From the NCBI GenBank assembly GCA_028281445.1, contig JANQJW010000103.1, positions 70,488-134,487 of the forward strand: a stretch of DNA of 64,000 nt, written 5' to 3'. The position numbers and the translations under genes are program-made. This DNA comes from Planctomycetota bacterium (GTDB lineage: Bacteria > Planctomycetota > PLA2 > JAEUHO01). How positions within the stretch are numbered: the first letter of the stretch is position 1; every line of letters starts with the position of its first letter. The notes beneath the pieces were generated by a model, which worked only from the letters and a program-made list of their open reading frames with translations, made no database searches and was not told the DNA's origin. Below, piece after piece: positions 44,234-54,145 of this stretch.

Positions 44234-45037
44234 CTACCCGTCCTGAAACAGGTCGTTGGGCCGCTTCTTGTTGTCGCGCCACATCGTGATCCACTCGTCC
44301 GGATCGCGGATCTTCTGGCCTGTCAGCCGATTCAGGGCGTTGATGAGCGGCGGCGCGAGCGCATTCCAGCGGTTCTGGGTCTCTACGCCGACCTGCTGGC
44401 CGCGCGGCGGCATGAATCGCATGACGAGCTTGATCAGCTCCTCGAGCACGGTCGTACGCTTCTTCGACGTTCCGAAGTGACCGAGGGCATCGATCGCCGC
44501 AATCCCGGACGGACGGTGCTTCGCCTTCTCCGCCAGGACGAACAGCTGCTTGAGGGCCGCATCGGGCGCAAGCTGTGCGACGGCATGCAAGACGTCGATC
44601 TTGAGGTCGGGAACGTCCTCTTCCTTGGGGCTGGGCACGAGCTTCTTGAGCTGCTTGAACGCACCCTTGGAGTCGTTCAGCTCGGAGATCGCCTTCACGA
44701 TCGCCTTGTGCGCGCTCTTCATCTTCTTGGACTTGAGCACGGCGCCGAGCTCCTTCTGCAGCTTGCCGCGCAGGCTCTTGTCCTGGAGCTCGTTGTGGAG
44801 CGCGACGGTGTTCTTGAGCTCGCCCTGGAAGCCGATTCCGTCACTTGCCTTGCGCAAGGCCGCTAGGTCGGCGAGCAGGGCCTTGGTCTTCTCGGCGTCC
44901 GCTTGCGCCGCGGGTGCGGCTAGCAGAAGGGTGGCGAGGGCGATCAGGAGCAGCTTGGGACCGGGTCTCCGGCGGCACTGGGTGGCTGTCAGCCTATCCG
45001 CACCGAGCCCTGTCGTAGAATGGGATGCAGGGCGCAT
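44234..45037 (-). CDS. Exported HEAT-like protein
   Basis: About 267 residues if begun at ATG 45037, giving a long basic leader before the signal-peptide core 'KLLLIALATLLLAAPAAQADA'. No Shine-Dalgarno is visible, so a start inside the leader (CTG) is possible. The mature part has helical HEAT-type units ('KLKKLVPSPKEED', 'ALKQLFVLAEKAKHRPSGIAAIDALGHFG') and ends 'DEWITMWRDNKKRPNDLFQDG', a motif like the end of planctomycetal HEAT proteins. Divergent from the VWA gene with only about 20 bp between. Confidence 0.72.
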   Translation of the reverse strand: MRPASHSTTGLGADRLTATQCRRRPGPKLLLIALATLLLAAPAAQADAEKTKALLADLAALRKASDGIGFQGELKNTVALHNELQDKSLRGKLQKELGAVLKSKKMKSAHKAIVKAISELNDSKGAFKQLKKLVPSPKEEDVPDLKIDVLHAVAQLAPDAALKQLFVLAEKAKHRPSGIAAIDALGHFGTSKKRTTVLEELIKLVMRFMPPRGQQVGVETQNRWNALAPPLINALNRLTGQKIRDPDEWITMWRDNKKRPNDLFQDG

Positions 45038-45057
45038 GCGGACCGGGAGGAAACGCG

Positions 45058-46701
45058 ATGAAACACGGCCGCCGGCTCCTGTGCGGACTCATCCTCGGCC
45101 TCGTCCTGCCAATGCCCGGGGCGCGCGGCGGCGAGCTGGCCGAACCGGCGTGGCGCGAGGCCCGCAAGGAGGCCAAGAGCCTCATGAAGACGCCGGGCTA
45201 CCGCTTCCGCAAGGAGGAGTACGTCGCGCAGGTAAGTCGCGACAACAGCCGCCGGGCTGCCGAGCTGCTCGTGCAGTGGTACGTGCGATCGGGCAAGTAC
45301 CAGAGCGGCAAGCTGCAGAAGGAGCTCGACAAGGCACAGAAGGCCTACGACAAGGCCTACGAACGGCGCGAGCGCGACAAGGACAAGTTCAAGAAGTGCA
45401 GGGAGGCCCTCGAGAAGGCGATCAAGCACCGCGAGGCAGAGACCTTCACGCAGTTCCACATCGGCCAGGGCCTCGCTGCCATCAGCAACATCGAAGCAAT
45501 CCGCTACCTGATCGATGCCGGGTTGCCGGCGCTCCAGAAACAGAAAGGCACAGACGCGCTCCAGGTCATCGTTGCGCGTAGCGTCCTGCGCCAGTCGAAG
45601 GATCTCGTCAAGGACACGGCCCTGGCCCTTGCCAAGGACGGCACGCGTCCGAAGCTGCAGATCCTGGGTGTCAACTGGATCGGCATGAATCAATATCGCG
45701 AGGGTTGGGACGCGCTGCTCACGGCGCTGGCCAAGCCGCCGGTCGCGGTACAGCGTGCCGCCGTCTTCGCCTTGAAGACCCTGGACGATCGCAAGGCCGT
45801 CAAGCCGCTCATCGACGCGATGCAGGGCGCGAGCGGCTTGCTCAACGACGAGATCGATCATCTGCTGCACCACTTCACGGGCAAGTCCTTCGAGGGCTCG
45901 GCCAGCGTGTGGAAGAGGTGGTGGGGCCAGGAGGGCGAAGCCTGGCTTGCCAAGCCGCCCCCGCCGCGCAAGCCGAAGACGAAGTTGAAGAAGGAGCAGA
46001 AGAAGGGCGCCACAATGGTGCGCTTCTACGGCATCCCCACGCCGTCGCACCACGTGGTGTTCGTCGTAGACCGTTCCCATTCGATGTCGGAGCCGGCCAG
46101 CGCCAAGAGCAAGGCGAAGAAGGCCGAGCAGCCCAAGGGGCCGGTGACGGGCGGAGAGAAGGGCAAGACGCAGGGCGGTGAGGTCATTGCCGGCGACACG
46201 AAGATGGAGGTTGCCAAGAACCAGCTCGCCAAGTCCATCGACGAGCTCGACAGCGATGTGCGCTTCGCGGTGCTCTTCTACAGCAACGACGTGAAGGTCT
46301 GGCAGGAGCCGCCCGAGCTCATGCCGTCTTCGCCGCAGAACAAGCAGAAGGCCAAGGAGTGGGTCAAGACCATCCAGCCCGTCGGTCCGACGCTCACGTT
46401 CGGCGCGCTGATGAAGGCACTCGAGTACGCCGACACGATCGGCGAGCGCAAGAAGAAGGGACCGTTGGCAACGGGCGCGGACACCATTTTCCTCCTCAGC
46501 GACGGCTCCCCCACGACGGCCGACGCGCGGGTCCTGGAGGGCGAGGAGCTCGAGCATGCCTTCCAGGCGTTCATGCAGGAGAACGAACTCTACCACTGCG
46601 TCGTGCACACGATCGGCATTGGACCCGGCCACAACAGTAGAGTCCTCAAGCGGATCGCGCGAGAGACTGGCGGCACGTACAAGGCCGTAGGGAAAGAGTA
46701 G
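45058..46701 (+). CDS. Exported HEAT/VWA-domain protein
   Basis: 547 residues from ATG 45058 (GGGAGGAAACGCG upstream), signal peptide MKHGRRLLCGLILGLVLPMPGARG. Residues about 30-300 are Lys/Glu-rich helices and HEAT-like units, including 'VWKRWWGQEGEAWLA'. Residues about 330-547 form a von Willebrand A domain with MIDAS 'DRSHSMS' (Asp338-Ser342), 'PTLTFGAL' with the MIDAS Thr, and 'LLSDGSPTT'. A Lys/Gly-rich insertion follows the MIDAS. Metal-dependent protein binding outside the cytoplasm is expected. The partner is unknown. Confidence 0.87.
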   Translation: MKHGRRLLCGLILGLVLPMPGARGGELAEPAWREARKEAKSLMKTPGYRFRKEEYVAQVSRDNSRRAAELLVQWYVRSGKYQSGKLQKELDKAQKAYDKAYERRERDKDKFKKCREALEKAIKHREAETFTQFHIGQGLAAISNIEAIRYLIDAGLPALQKQKGTDALQVIVARSVLRQSKDLVKDTALALAKDGTRPKLQILGVNWIGMNQYREGWDALLTALAKPPVAVQRAAVFALKTLDDRKAVKPLIDAMQGASGLLNDEIDHLLHHFTGKSFEGSASVWKRWWGQEGEAWLAKPPPPRKPKTKLKKEQKKGATMVRFYGIPTPSHHVVFVVDRSHSMSEPASAKSKAKKAEQPKGPVTGGEKGKTQGGEVIAGDTKMEVAKNQLAKSIDELDSDVRFAVLFYSNDVKVWQEPPELMPSSPQNKQKAKEWVKTIQPVGPTLTFGALMKALEYADTIGERKKKGPLATGADTIFLLSDGSPTTADARVLEGEELEHAFQAFMQENELYHCVVHTIGIGPGHNSRVLKRIARETGGTYKAVGKE

Positions 46702-46750
46702 GCAAGCCGCTGCGGTTGCCGCATCCCCGGCTCCACCTCAGAATGCTGCC

Positions 46751-47428
46751 ATGCGCTTGTTGTTGATCGAGGACTCCCCGCGGCTGCGCGAGTCGCTCGC
46801 CGAGGGTCTCGGCCGGATGGGGTACGCCGTTGACGTCGTGGACGAAGGGCCGCGCGGGTTGTCGTATGCGCGGCTGAACCCGTACGACGTCATCATCCTC
46901 GACCTGATGCTCCCGGGCATGGACGGCATCACCTTGCTTCGCACGCTGCGCGCGCAGAGCTGCGACACCCACGTGCTCATCCTGACCGCCAAGGACCGCG
47001 TCGAAGACCGCGTGCTTGGCCTGCGGGCCGGCGCCGACGACTACCTCGTCAAGCCGTTCGACTTCGATGAGCTGGTGGCGCGCATCCAGGCGCTCGTGCG
47101 GCGCCGCTACGGGCAGAAGAACCCGCTCATCGAGCTCGGCTGCCTGACACTCGACGGGACCGCGGGCACCGTGCGCCGGGGCGAAGACACGGTGGCGCTC
47201 ACGCCGCGTGAGTACAGCCTTCTCGAGTTCCTCGGTCTTCGCCGCGGCGAGGTCGTCTCCCGCATCGAGATCGAGGACGCGATCTACAACGAGCGCTCGC
47301 TCCCCAGCGGAAACGCGGTGGACTCCGCCGTGTGCCGGCTGCGCACGAAGCTGGAGCAGTTCGATGACGGGCCGCGCATCGAGACCCGCCGGGGCAAGGG
47401 CTACGTGCTGGTGGCCGACTCCGCATGA
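46751..47428 (+). CDS. OmpR-family response regulator
   Basis: 225 residues: receiver domain with phospho-acceptor Asp51 ('VIILDLMLPGMDG'), Lys in 'LVKPFDFDEL', then a winged-helix DNA-binding domain ('LTPREYSLLEFLGLRRGEVVSR', 'VCRLRTKLEQFDDGPRIETRRGKGYVL'). Its stop overlaps the start of the kinase gene (ATGA). A TonB receptor follows 230 bp after the kinase and could be the regulated target. Confidence 0.94.
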   Translation: MRLLLIEDSPRLRESLAEGLGRMGYAVDVVDEGPRGLSYARLNPYDVIILDLMLPGMDGITLLRTLRAQSCDTHVLILTAKDRVEDRVLGLRAGADDYLVKPFDFDELVARIQALVRRRYGQKNPLIELGCLTLDGTAGTVRRGEDTVALTPREYSLLEFLGLRRGEVVSRIEIEDAIYNERSLPSGNAVDSAVCRLRTKLEQFDDGPRIETRRGKGYVLVADSA

Positions 47429-48921
47429 GGTCGCTACGCCGCCATCTGCTCCTGTTCGTGACCCTGGGCACGGTCACCCTGCTCGCGCTCGGCGGCGTGA
47501 TCCTCTTCTTCTCCGTGCGCAGCTCGGTGCGGGAGGGATTCGACGAAGGCCTGCAGGGCCGCGCCCAGGCGCTGGCAGCGCACCTTCGCCTCGAGGTCCT
47601 GCCCGCATACCGGCATCGGATGGCGACCCTCGGTGCTGCGGTTCACGGCGGCGAGCGCACAGGCGACGAAGCGGCGCGCCAGGCACTAGTCGCGCTGGCA
47701 AGCGAGGCATTGCGCGTGCGCTTCCAGCTCGACACGGATGCATATCCTGAGTACAGCGCGCCGGACGGCTCCGCCTCCTTCCAGATCTGGACGTCCGACG
47801 GGAGAGAGCTCGCGCGCAGCGGTTCGCTGGCGGAGCTGAGCCTCCCGCGATTGGCCGAGGCCGACGCGCCGGTTCGCTTCCGGGACGTGACGCTGCCGGG
47901 CGGAGGCGCCGGGCGCGCGATCGCGCTCGACGTCGCACACGTTCCGTTCGCAGACGAAGCCTGGAACGAGGCCTGGGCACGCATTCGTGGCGGGACGCCG
48001 ATCGCCGCATCGAGCGCGGTCGTCGTCGTCGCGCGCGACCGCCGGGACGTGGACGACCTGATGGCCGCTCTGCTCGCCGGCCTGTTGTTCTCCGGCCTTG
48101 TTCTCGCTGCCGGAGCGGGCGCGCTCGCCTACCTCGCGTCGGGCCGCGCGCTGCGACCGCTCACCGCGCTCCGTCGTCAGGTGGAGAGCCTGCATGCCGA
48201 GGCACTCCACGAGCGCATTCGGCTCGATAATCTCCCCTCGGAGCTCACGCCTGCGGTCGCGGCGCTGAACGACGCGCTCGACCGGCTGGAGCGCAGCTTC
48301 ACGCGGGAACGGGAGCTCGCTTCCCGCCTGGCCCACGAGCTCCGAACACCGATCGCGGAGCTCCGCGCGATCACCGATGTCGCGAGACGCTGGCCGGACG
48401 ATCCGCAGCTCCAGGCCCGCGCCGTGGACCAGGGACACGAGATCGCCGCACACATGACGCGTGTGGTGTCCGTCCTGCTCCGGCTTGCGCGCGCGGAGTC
48501 CGGCGAGATCCCGCTCGAGTCCGCGCACTTGCAGCTACGCACGGCGCTGCAGGCGTCGTGGCTTCGCCTCGAGGCCCTCGCGAGCAGCCGGGAGCACACG
48601 TTGGAGGTACGCATCGACGACGCGGTGCACGTGGACGCAGACCCCGAGGTGCTCGACGCGGTGCTGGGCAACGTGTTGCAGAACGCCGCAGAGCATGCGC
48701 CGCGCGGCAGCGTCATCGAGGCTTCGGTCGCGCGCGACAACGGGACGATCCAGCTCGTCGTGTCGAATCCGCTCGGTACGTCGGAAGGCGATGCGCCGGA
48801 TCCCGAGGGCCTGGGCCTCCCGTTGGTCCGTGCGCTCACACGCGCCGCAGGCATCGGCTTCCGGATCGCAACGCGGGACGGCCGCTTCCACGCGTCGATC
48901 GACCTGCCGCGCGCTTCGTAA
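47425..48921 (+). CDS. Sensor histidine kinase
   Basis: 498 residues. N-terminal transmembrane helix (about 10-32), periplasmic domain, second helix (about 215-238), HAMP-like segment, DHp with phospho-accepting His304 in 'LAHELRTPIAELRAI', and an HATPase with N box 'VLGNVLQNAAEHA' and 'GLGLPLVRALTRAAG'. The G1 box is short (EGLGLPL). Cognate to the overlapping OmpR-type regulator. The signal it senses is unknown. Confidence 0.94.
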   Translation: MRSLRRHLLLFVTLGTVTLLALGGVILFFSVRSSVREGFDEGLQGRAQALAAHLRLEVLPAYRHRMATLGAAVHGGERTGDEAARQALVALASEALRVRFQLDTDAYPEYSAPDGSASFQIWTSDGRELARSGSLAELSLPRLAEADAPVRFRDVTLPGGGAGRAIALDVAHVPFADEAWNEAWARIRGGTPIAASSAVVVVARDRRDVDDLMAALLAGLLFSGLVLAAGAGALAYLASGRALRPLTALRRQVESLHAEALHERIRLDNLPSELTPAVAALNDALDRLERSFTRERELASRLAHELRTPIAELRAITDVARRWPDDPQLQARAVDQGHEIAAHMTRVVSVLLRLARAESGEIPLESAHLQLRTALQASWLRLEALASSREHTLEVRIDDAVHVDADPEVLDAVLGNVLQNAAEHAPRGSVIEASVARDNGTIQLVVSNPLGTSEGDAPDPEGLGLPLVRALTRAAGIGFRIATRDGRFHASIDLPRAS

Positions 48922-49152
48922 TCTCGTCGCAATGTCTCAGCGCGACGCCGATGCGCGTCGCCGCGGTACGCAGAAGGCGAAAAACTGGGCTCGCGTGTTT
49001 ATGCCCCCTGCGTGGCTCGATGGGCTCGCCACGAAACGCAAGCGCAGGCCTTCTCCCCGACAGAGCGATGACACACAGCGTGAACCGTCCTGCGTTCGTG
49101 GCGTTGGAGGCGCATCAAAAGCGCGCCCGGTATGGGAGCAGGAGGCAAAACG

Positions 49153-51474
49153 ATGAAGAGCAGGACGCTCGCGTACACACTCTGCCTGGTGGGAGCACTC
49201 TGGCTCGGCGTACCCGAGCGCGCGGTAGCCGACGAAGCGGACGATCCCAAGCCCGTGCCGGACACCGGTGCGGACGAGCAGCCCAAGCCCACGCCGGACA
49301 CGCCGCCCACGGCTGACGCACCGCCCCCGACCGACGCGCGTCCGCTCGTGCCGCCGGGGTTCACCAACCCCCAGCCGGTCCAGACGTTGCCGCAGGTCGA
49401 TATCCGGGCTCCGCGGATCTACAACGCGCCGGGCAGCAGCGCCGATCCGTTCAGCGTCACCGCACTGCGCCGGCGCACCCGTGCCTTCGATGTCCCGGCC
49501 TCCGTGACCATCCTGGAGGGCAGGAACCTCACCGGGCGCCGGATGATCCGATCCACGCCTGACTCGTTCCTCAACGTGCCCGGCGTGCTCGTCCAGAAGA
49601 CCGCGCCGCTCCAGTCGTCGCCGTTCATCCGCGGCTTCACGTCCTACAACAACCTGTTCCTCATCGACGGCATCCGGCTGAACAACTCCGCCTTCCGCGC
49701 CGGGCCGAACCAGTACTGGAGCACGGTCGACGGCTACACGATCGAGTCCCTCGAGCTGGCGCGCGGCCCGCACTCCGTACTCTACGGCAGTGACGCCGTC
49801 GGTGGCACCGTGAACGCCATCCCGTGGCGTCGCCGGTCCTTCAACCCGGGGACGCACGTCGGCGGCGGCATGCGACTACGCGCTGCGTCGGGTGAGCAGG
49901 CGATCGCCTCGCGCGTGCTGACCCAAGGCAACATCAACAACTTCGGCTGGTACGGCGGTGCGACGTTCCGCGAGTACGGCAACATCATCAGCGGGGCCGG
50001 CGAACTGCCGAACACGGGCGGGATCACGGAGCGCGACGCCGACTTTCGTGTCGATCACCACATCAATCGGTCGTGGACGCTCACAGCAGCCTTCCAGCAC
50101 GTGCGCCAGTTCGATGCACCTCGCACCGAGCGCACCATCTTCTCGGTGCCGTTCGAAGGCACGGCCGTGGGCAACGAGCTGCGCCGTGACTTCAACCAGG
50201 AGCGCGACCTCGTCTACGCGCGCGCGAGCTACAACTCGTGCAACAAGTGCTCGGCAGTCACCAAGGGCTTCCTCACCGTCAGCTGGCATCGCCAGAAGGA
50301 GCGGCGCGACCGCTTGCGCACGATGGTCCGAGAGGACATCAACGGTTTCGTAGTGCACCAGCTCGGCGTCCAGGCGCAGCTCGAGAGCCCGACGCCCATC
50401 GGCTACCTCACCTACGGCGTCGACTACTACAACGACGACATCGACACCTTCCAGCACAACTGGGTCGGCGGCGCCCCCACCGGCTCCAACATTCAGGGCC
50501 CGTTGGGCGACAACGGCAGCTACCACCTCTTCGGCGCGTACGTGCAGGATCAGCTCGACTACGGTCCGTGGGACATTGTGGCCGGCGTGCGCTTCACCTT
50601 CGCCGCCGCGCACGCGGGGCGTGTCGACAACCCGGCCGTCCCGGGCAGCGATCCGACCACGCCGGGCAACGTGATCTCCGTCACACGCGACTTCACCAAC
50701 GTGGTCGGCAGCCTGCGCGTACTGCGACACATCAACAAGTGCTGGAACGTGTACGGCGCCGTCTCTCAGTCCTTCCGCGCGCCGTCGTTGCACGACCTGA
50801 CCTCGCTGGACAGCACCAGCGTCGTGGAGTCGCCGTCTCCCAACCTCGACGCGGAGAAGTTCGTGACGGGCGAGGTCGGCGTCAAGACGGAGTCGAGGAA
50901 CTTCTTCGGTGAGGCTGCGGTGTGGCTGACGCGCCTGGACGACGTCATCATCCGCTCCCCCACGGGCGCCCTGATCATGGGCACGCCCGAGGTCCGCAAG
51001 GACAACATCGGCGACGGGTGGGCGTGGGGCTTCGAAGTCGAGGCCGCGAAACGCTTCCAGCGCTGCTGGATCGCCTACGCCAACGTGAGTTGGATGGACT
51101 CCGACGTGAAGGAGTTCGATGCCGCCAGTGGGACGCTCGTGGACTCGGTGCTCACGCGCATGCTGCCGGCCAACGCCATGGCCGGCCTGCGCTACGAGCC
51201 GCCGTGGAGCCGGGTCTGGGCGGAGACCGACGTCCGGTGGTTCGGTCGCGCAGATCGCCTCTCGCTGCGCGACCAGGCGGACAGCCGCCGCATCCCGCCG
51301 GGCGGTACCCCGATGTGGGCCACGTGGAACCTCCGCGCCGGTGTCAACCTGACGCCGAAGCAGCGCATCTCCGCGGCGCTCGAGAACATCACGGACACGA
51401 ACTACCGGATCCACGGCTCGGGCCAGAACGAGGTCGGAAGGCAGCTGGTCTTCGCCTACGAGGCGGACATCTAG
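49153..51474 (+). CDS. TonB-dependent outer-membrane receptor
   Basis: 773 residues from ATG 49153 (AGGAGGCAAAACG upstream), signal peptide to about 'VPERAVADE', then a Pro/Asp/Thr-rich linker. Plug domain 'VPASVTILEGRNLTGRRMIRS', 'VPGVLVQKT', 'IRGFTSYNNLFLIDGIRLNN', 'LARGPHSVLYGSDAVGGTVN'. The rest is a beta barrel ending in 'RQLVFAYEADI'. Transports siderophore, cobalamin or another ligand using ExbBD-TonB. A few paired Cys ('CNKCS') lie in a loop. No riboswitch was recognised in the 230-bp gap upstream. Confidence 0.93.
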   Translation: MKSRTLAYTLCLVGALWLGVPERAVADEADDPKPVPDTGADEQPKPTPDTPPTADAPPPTDARPLVPPGFTNPQPVQTLPQVDIRAPRIYNAPGSSADPFSVTALRRRTRAFDVPASVTILEGRNLTGRRMIRSTPDSFLNVPGVLVQKTAPLQSSPFIRGFTSYNNLFLIDGIRLNNSAFRAGPNQYWSTVDGYTIESLELARGPHSVLYGSDAVGGTVNAIPWRRRSFNPGTHVGGGMRLRAASGEQAIASRVLTQGNINNFGWYGGATFREYGNIISGAGELPNTGGITERDADFRVDHHINRSWTLTAAFQHVRQFDAPRTERTIFSVPFEGTAVGNELRRDFNQERDLVYARASYNSCNKCSAVTKGFLTVSWHRQKERRDRLRTMVREDINGFVVHQLGVQAQLESPTPIGYLTYGVDYYNDDIDTFQHNWVGGAPTGSNIQGPLGDNGSYHLFGAYVQDQLDYGPWDIVAGVRFTFAAAHAGRVDNPAVPGSDPTTPGNVISVTRDFTNVVGSLRVLRHINKCWNVYGAVSQSFRAPSLHDLTSLDSTSVVESPSPNLDAEKFVTGEVGVKTESRNFFGEAAVWLTRLDDVIIRSPTGALIMGTPEVRKDNIGDGWAWGFEVEAAKRFQRCWIAYANVSWMDSDVKEFDAASGTLVDSVLTRMLPANAMAGLRYEPPWSRVWAETDVRWFGRADRLSLRDQADSRRIPPGGTPMWATWNLRAGVNLTPKQRISAALENITDTNYRIHGSGQNEVGRQLVFAYEADI

Positions 51475-51478
51475 GCGC

Positions 51479-52828
51479 CTACTCGATGCCGTAGTCCTTC
51501 ATCTTCTCCCAGAGGTTCTTCCGGGAGATGCCGAGCACCTTGGCCGCGTTGGCGCGATGCCCTTCCGTGGCCTTGAGGACGCGACGGATGTGATTCGCCT
51601 CGGACTCGCGCACGACCTCGCGCAGCGTGACCAGCGGCCCGCCGTCCTCGCCCCCACCGGCGCGCTTGCGCTTGCGGAGCGCGCCCTCGAGCAGGAGGTC
51701 GCGCGTGAGCACACGGTCGTCCCCCACCAGCGCCACGGCACGCTCGATCGCGTTCTCGAGCTCACGCACGTTGCCGGGCCAGCGATACGCGCAGAGCTCT
51801 GCCATCACCTCCGCGGGCACGGTGTACTCCACATCGCCTTCGCGCTTGAGGAAGTGGTCGACGAGCAACGAGATGTCCTCGACCCGATCGCGCAGCGGCG
51901 GCAGGTCGATCGGTACGACGTTGAGCCGGTAGTAGAGGTCCTCGCGAAATTCGCCGTCCTCGACGAGCTCGGCAAGGTCGACCTTCGTCGCGGCGATGAT
52001 GCGCACGTCGACCTGGATCGGCTCCTGGCTGCCGAGCGGCTCGACTTCCCCTTCCTGGATGACACGCAGCAGCTTGACCTGTGTCTCGAGGGGCATGTCG
52101 TCGATGTCATCGAGGAACAGCGTGCCGCCGTCGGCCCTCTCGAAGCGACCCGCCTTGCGATCCTTGGCATCGGTGAACGCGCCACGCTCGTGGCCGAAGA
52201 TCTCGTCCTCGAGCAGGGTGCTCGGAATCGCGGCACACGCGAGCGGGATGAAGGGGCCCCCGTCGCGGAGCGACGTGTCGTGGATCGCTCGCGCAACGCG
52301 CTCCTTGCCGGTGCCGGACTCGCCCGTGATCAACACACGGGCATCGCGGTCGGCGATCGTGCGGATGCGGTCGAGTACACGCGACATGGCCGGGCCGCGT
52401 CCGATGAGCTGTTCGAGCCCCTTCTCGCGGCCCAGTGCCTCGCGCAGCTCCTCGTTCTCCGTGCGGAGCCGGCGGAACTCGGCGATCTTGCGGAGCTTCT
52501 CGAGAATCTCGTCGTTGTTGAACGGCTTGAGCACGTAGTCGAATGCGCCCTTGCGCATGGCGTCCACGGCCGAGTCGATCGTGCCGTAGCCCGTGATGAT
52601 GATGACTTCCGTGGGGTCGCCGCTGGACTTCACGATCTCCAGCAACTCCATGCCGCTCATGCCCGGCATGTTGAGGTCGGTCACGACGACATCGAAGGTG
52701 CCGGCCTCGTACGCGGTCCTGGCTTCGAGCCCGTCGCCGGCGCTCTCGACCGTGAAGCCCGCCCGGCGCAGGTCGTCGGCCAGGGTGATGGCGATCGCGC
52801 GCTCGTCGTCTGCCAGCAGGACCCGCAA
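51479..52828 (-). CDS. NtrC-type response regulator with variant GAFTDA loop
   Basis: 449 residues from TTG 52828 (GAGGGGAG upstream). Receiver Asp51 ('VVVTDLNMPGMSG'), AAA+ domain with Walker A 'GESGTGKE' (169-176), Walker B 'GGTLFLDDIDDM', and a Fis-type HTH at the end ('GHRANAAKVLGISRKNLWEKM'). The sigma-54-contact loop reads GAFTDA (216-221) rather than GAFTGA, and Walker B has Asp-Asp. The fifth-residue change may weaken or alter sigma-54 contact. Divergent from the receiver-kinase gene at 52922, its likely partner. Confidence 0.93.
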   Translation of the reverse strand: MRVLLADDERAIAITLADDLRRAGFTVESAGDGLEARTAYEAGTFDVVVTDLNMPGMSGMELLEIVKSSGDPTEVIIITGYGTIDSAVDAMRKGAFDYVLKPFNNDEILEKLRKIAEFRRLRTENEELREALGREKGLEQLIGRGPAMSRVLDRIRTIADRDARVLITGESGTGKERVARAIHDTSLRDGGPFIPLACAAIPSTLLEDEIFGHERGAFTDAKDRKAGRFERADGGTLFLDDIDDMPLETQVKLLRVIQEGEVEPLGSQEPIQVDVRIIAATKVDLAELVEDGEFREDLYYRLNVVPIDLPPLRDRVEDISLLVDHFLKREGDVEYTVPAEVMAELCAYRWPGNVRELENAIERAVALVGDDRVLTRDLLLEGALRKRKRAGGGEDGGPLVTLREVVRESEANHIRRVLKATEGHRANAAKVLGISRKNLWEKMKDYGIE

Positions 52829-52921
52829 AGCGGCACTCCCCTCGATTCGTCCCGGGCCCCTACCGCCCCGGTTTGAGGCGGGATTGTAGGCCGATACCCG
52901 GCAAAGTCCGTGGTTCCGACG

Positions 52922-54013
52922 ATGATGACCCGTCCAAGTCCCATGTCTGAACCTGATTCCGCCCCCTCTTCCGCCGACGCGCGTCGCGCGAGCGTCCTCC
53001 TCGTGATGCCCGCGGGCCCCGGACGGCGCGCCGCCGCCGAGGCACTGCGCGGTGCGGGGTACCGGGTCCGGGCTGCGCGCGAGCCCTATGAGGGGACCGC
53101 GCGCTTCGTCGAACGACCCGCGCAGCTCGTCGTCCTCTCGATGGAGCGCTTCCGGTCGCGCGACACGGCGTTCATCACGGCGGTCAAGAAGCGCGCACCC
53201 GCTACGCGCATCCTGTTGCTCGTCCCCGAGGGCCGGCGTGCTGCCGCGCTCACGGCACTGAAGGCGGGTGCGGACGCGTATGCGGCGCAGCCCTTCTATC
53301 CCGAGGAGCTGCTTGCTCTCGCGTCGTCGCTGCTGGCGCGCGAGCAGCACGAGGAAGCCGAGACCGTTGCAGCGCGATCGGTCGGCCGCCTGGCCGCGGA
53401 GATCGCGCACGCCGTGAACAACCCGCTGCAGATCCTGGCGCTGCTCGGCGAGTCCACGGAGGTGCCCGAGAAGGTCCGCACCGGCCTCTCCGACGAGATC
53501 CACCGCATCCAGCGCGTGGTGAAGATCGTCGGTCGCTACGGACTGCTCCGAAAGCCCCAGCGCGCGCCGGAATCCCTCGGGCACATGCTGCGGGAGAGCC
53601 TGGCAAGTGCGACGGAGGGCGGTCTCGTCACGCACGAGGGAGCGGCGGTCGAAGACGGCCCGCCCGTCGAGGTCGACACGAGCCAGGCGCGCGTCGCCTT
53701 CGACAGCCTGCTGAGCTTCCTCGCCGCGCGTGCCCCCGCCATGCCGGTCGCTGTCTCAGCCCGCGTCCGGGCGCTGCCCGCGACCCGCGCCACGGCGGTC
53801 GAGGCGGCCGTACGCGGCCGCGGAGTCGACCTCGACGCCGAGGCGCTTGCGGCGCTCGAAGAGAGCGTGCTCCTGACCCAGGACGAGACCCGCGAGGTCT
53901 ACCCCGGTCTGGCGCTCCCGGCGGCCATCGCGCGCAACCACGGCGGCGCCTTCATTGCGCGGGCCTCGGCCGCCGGCGCCATCCTGGGCCTGCGCTTCCC
54001 CCTCCAGGCCTGA
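52922..54013 (+). CDS. Receiver-like/histidine-kinase protein without phospho-acceptor Asp
   Basis: 363 residues (start among ATGs at 52922, 52925 or 52943 uncertain). Residues about 28-140 look like a receiver domain, but the position of the acceptor Asp is Ser ('LVVLSMERF'), so it probably cannot be phosphorylated. His163 sits in 'LAAEIAHAVNNPLQIL', a DHp of the NtrB type. The C-terminal part has only weak ATPase features and ends 'GAILGLRFPLQA'. Either a degenerate kinase or an adaptor/phosphotransfer protein. Divergent from the GAFTDA regulator. Confidence 0.8.
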   Translation: MMTRPSPMSEPDSAPSSADARRASVLLVMPAGPGRRAAAEALRGAGYRVRAAREPYEGTARFVERPAQLVVLSMERFRSRDTAFITAVKKRAPATRILLLVPEGRRAAALTALKAGADAYAAQPFYPEELLALASSLLAREQHEEAETVAARSVGRLAAEIAHAVNNPLQILALLGESTEVPEKVRTGLSDEIHRIQRVVKIVGRYGLLRKPQRAPESLGHMLRESLASATEGGLVTHEGAAVEDGPPVEVDTSQARVAFDSLLSFLAARAPAMPVAVSARVRALPATRATAVEAAVRGRGVDLDAEALAALEESVLLTQDETREVYPGLALPAAIARNHGGAFIARASAAGAILGLRFPLQA

Positions 54014-54145
54014 TCACCCCGATCTTCTCGGCCACGGCAACGGCCACGTGAGGCGCGTGCCTGCCGCCGGCGACGACCACGCGTGGGCGGTCTGAAACCC
54101 GGCCGAGACGGAAGATCCCGCCCGGCAGAGCCGATCTTCCGGACT

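Noticed and set aside
48922..49152. Riboswitch upstream of the TonB receptor
   Set aside because: No cobalamin box or other known riboswitch core recognised.
48951..49156. 74-codon frame before the TonB receptor
   Set aside because: Arg/Ser-rich, no recognisable motif and overlaps the well-supported receptor start; the gap looks non-coding.
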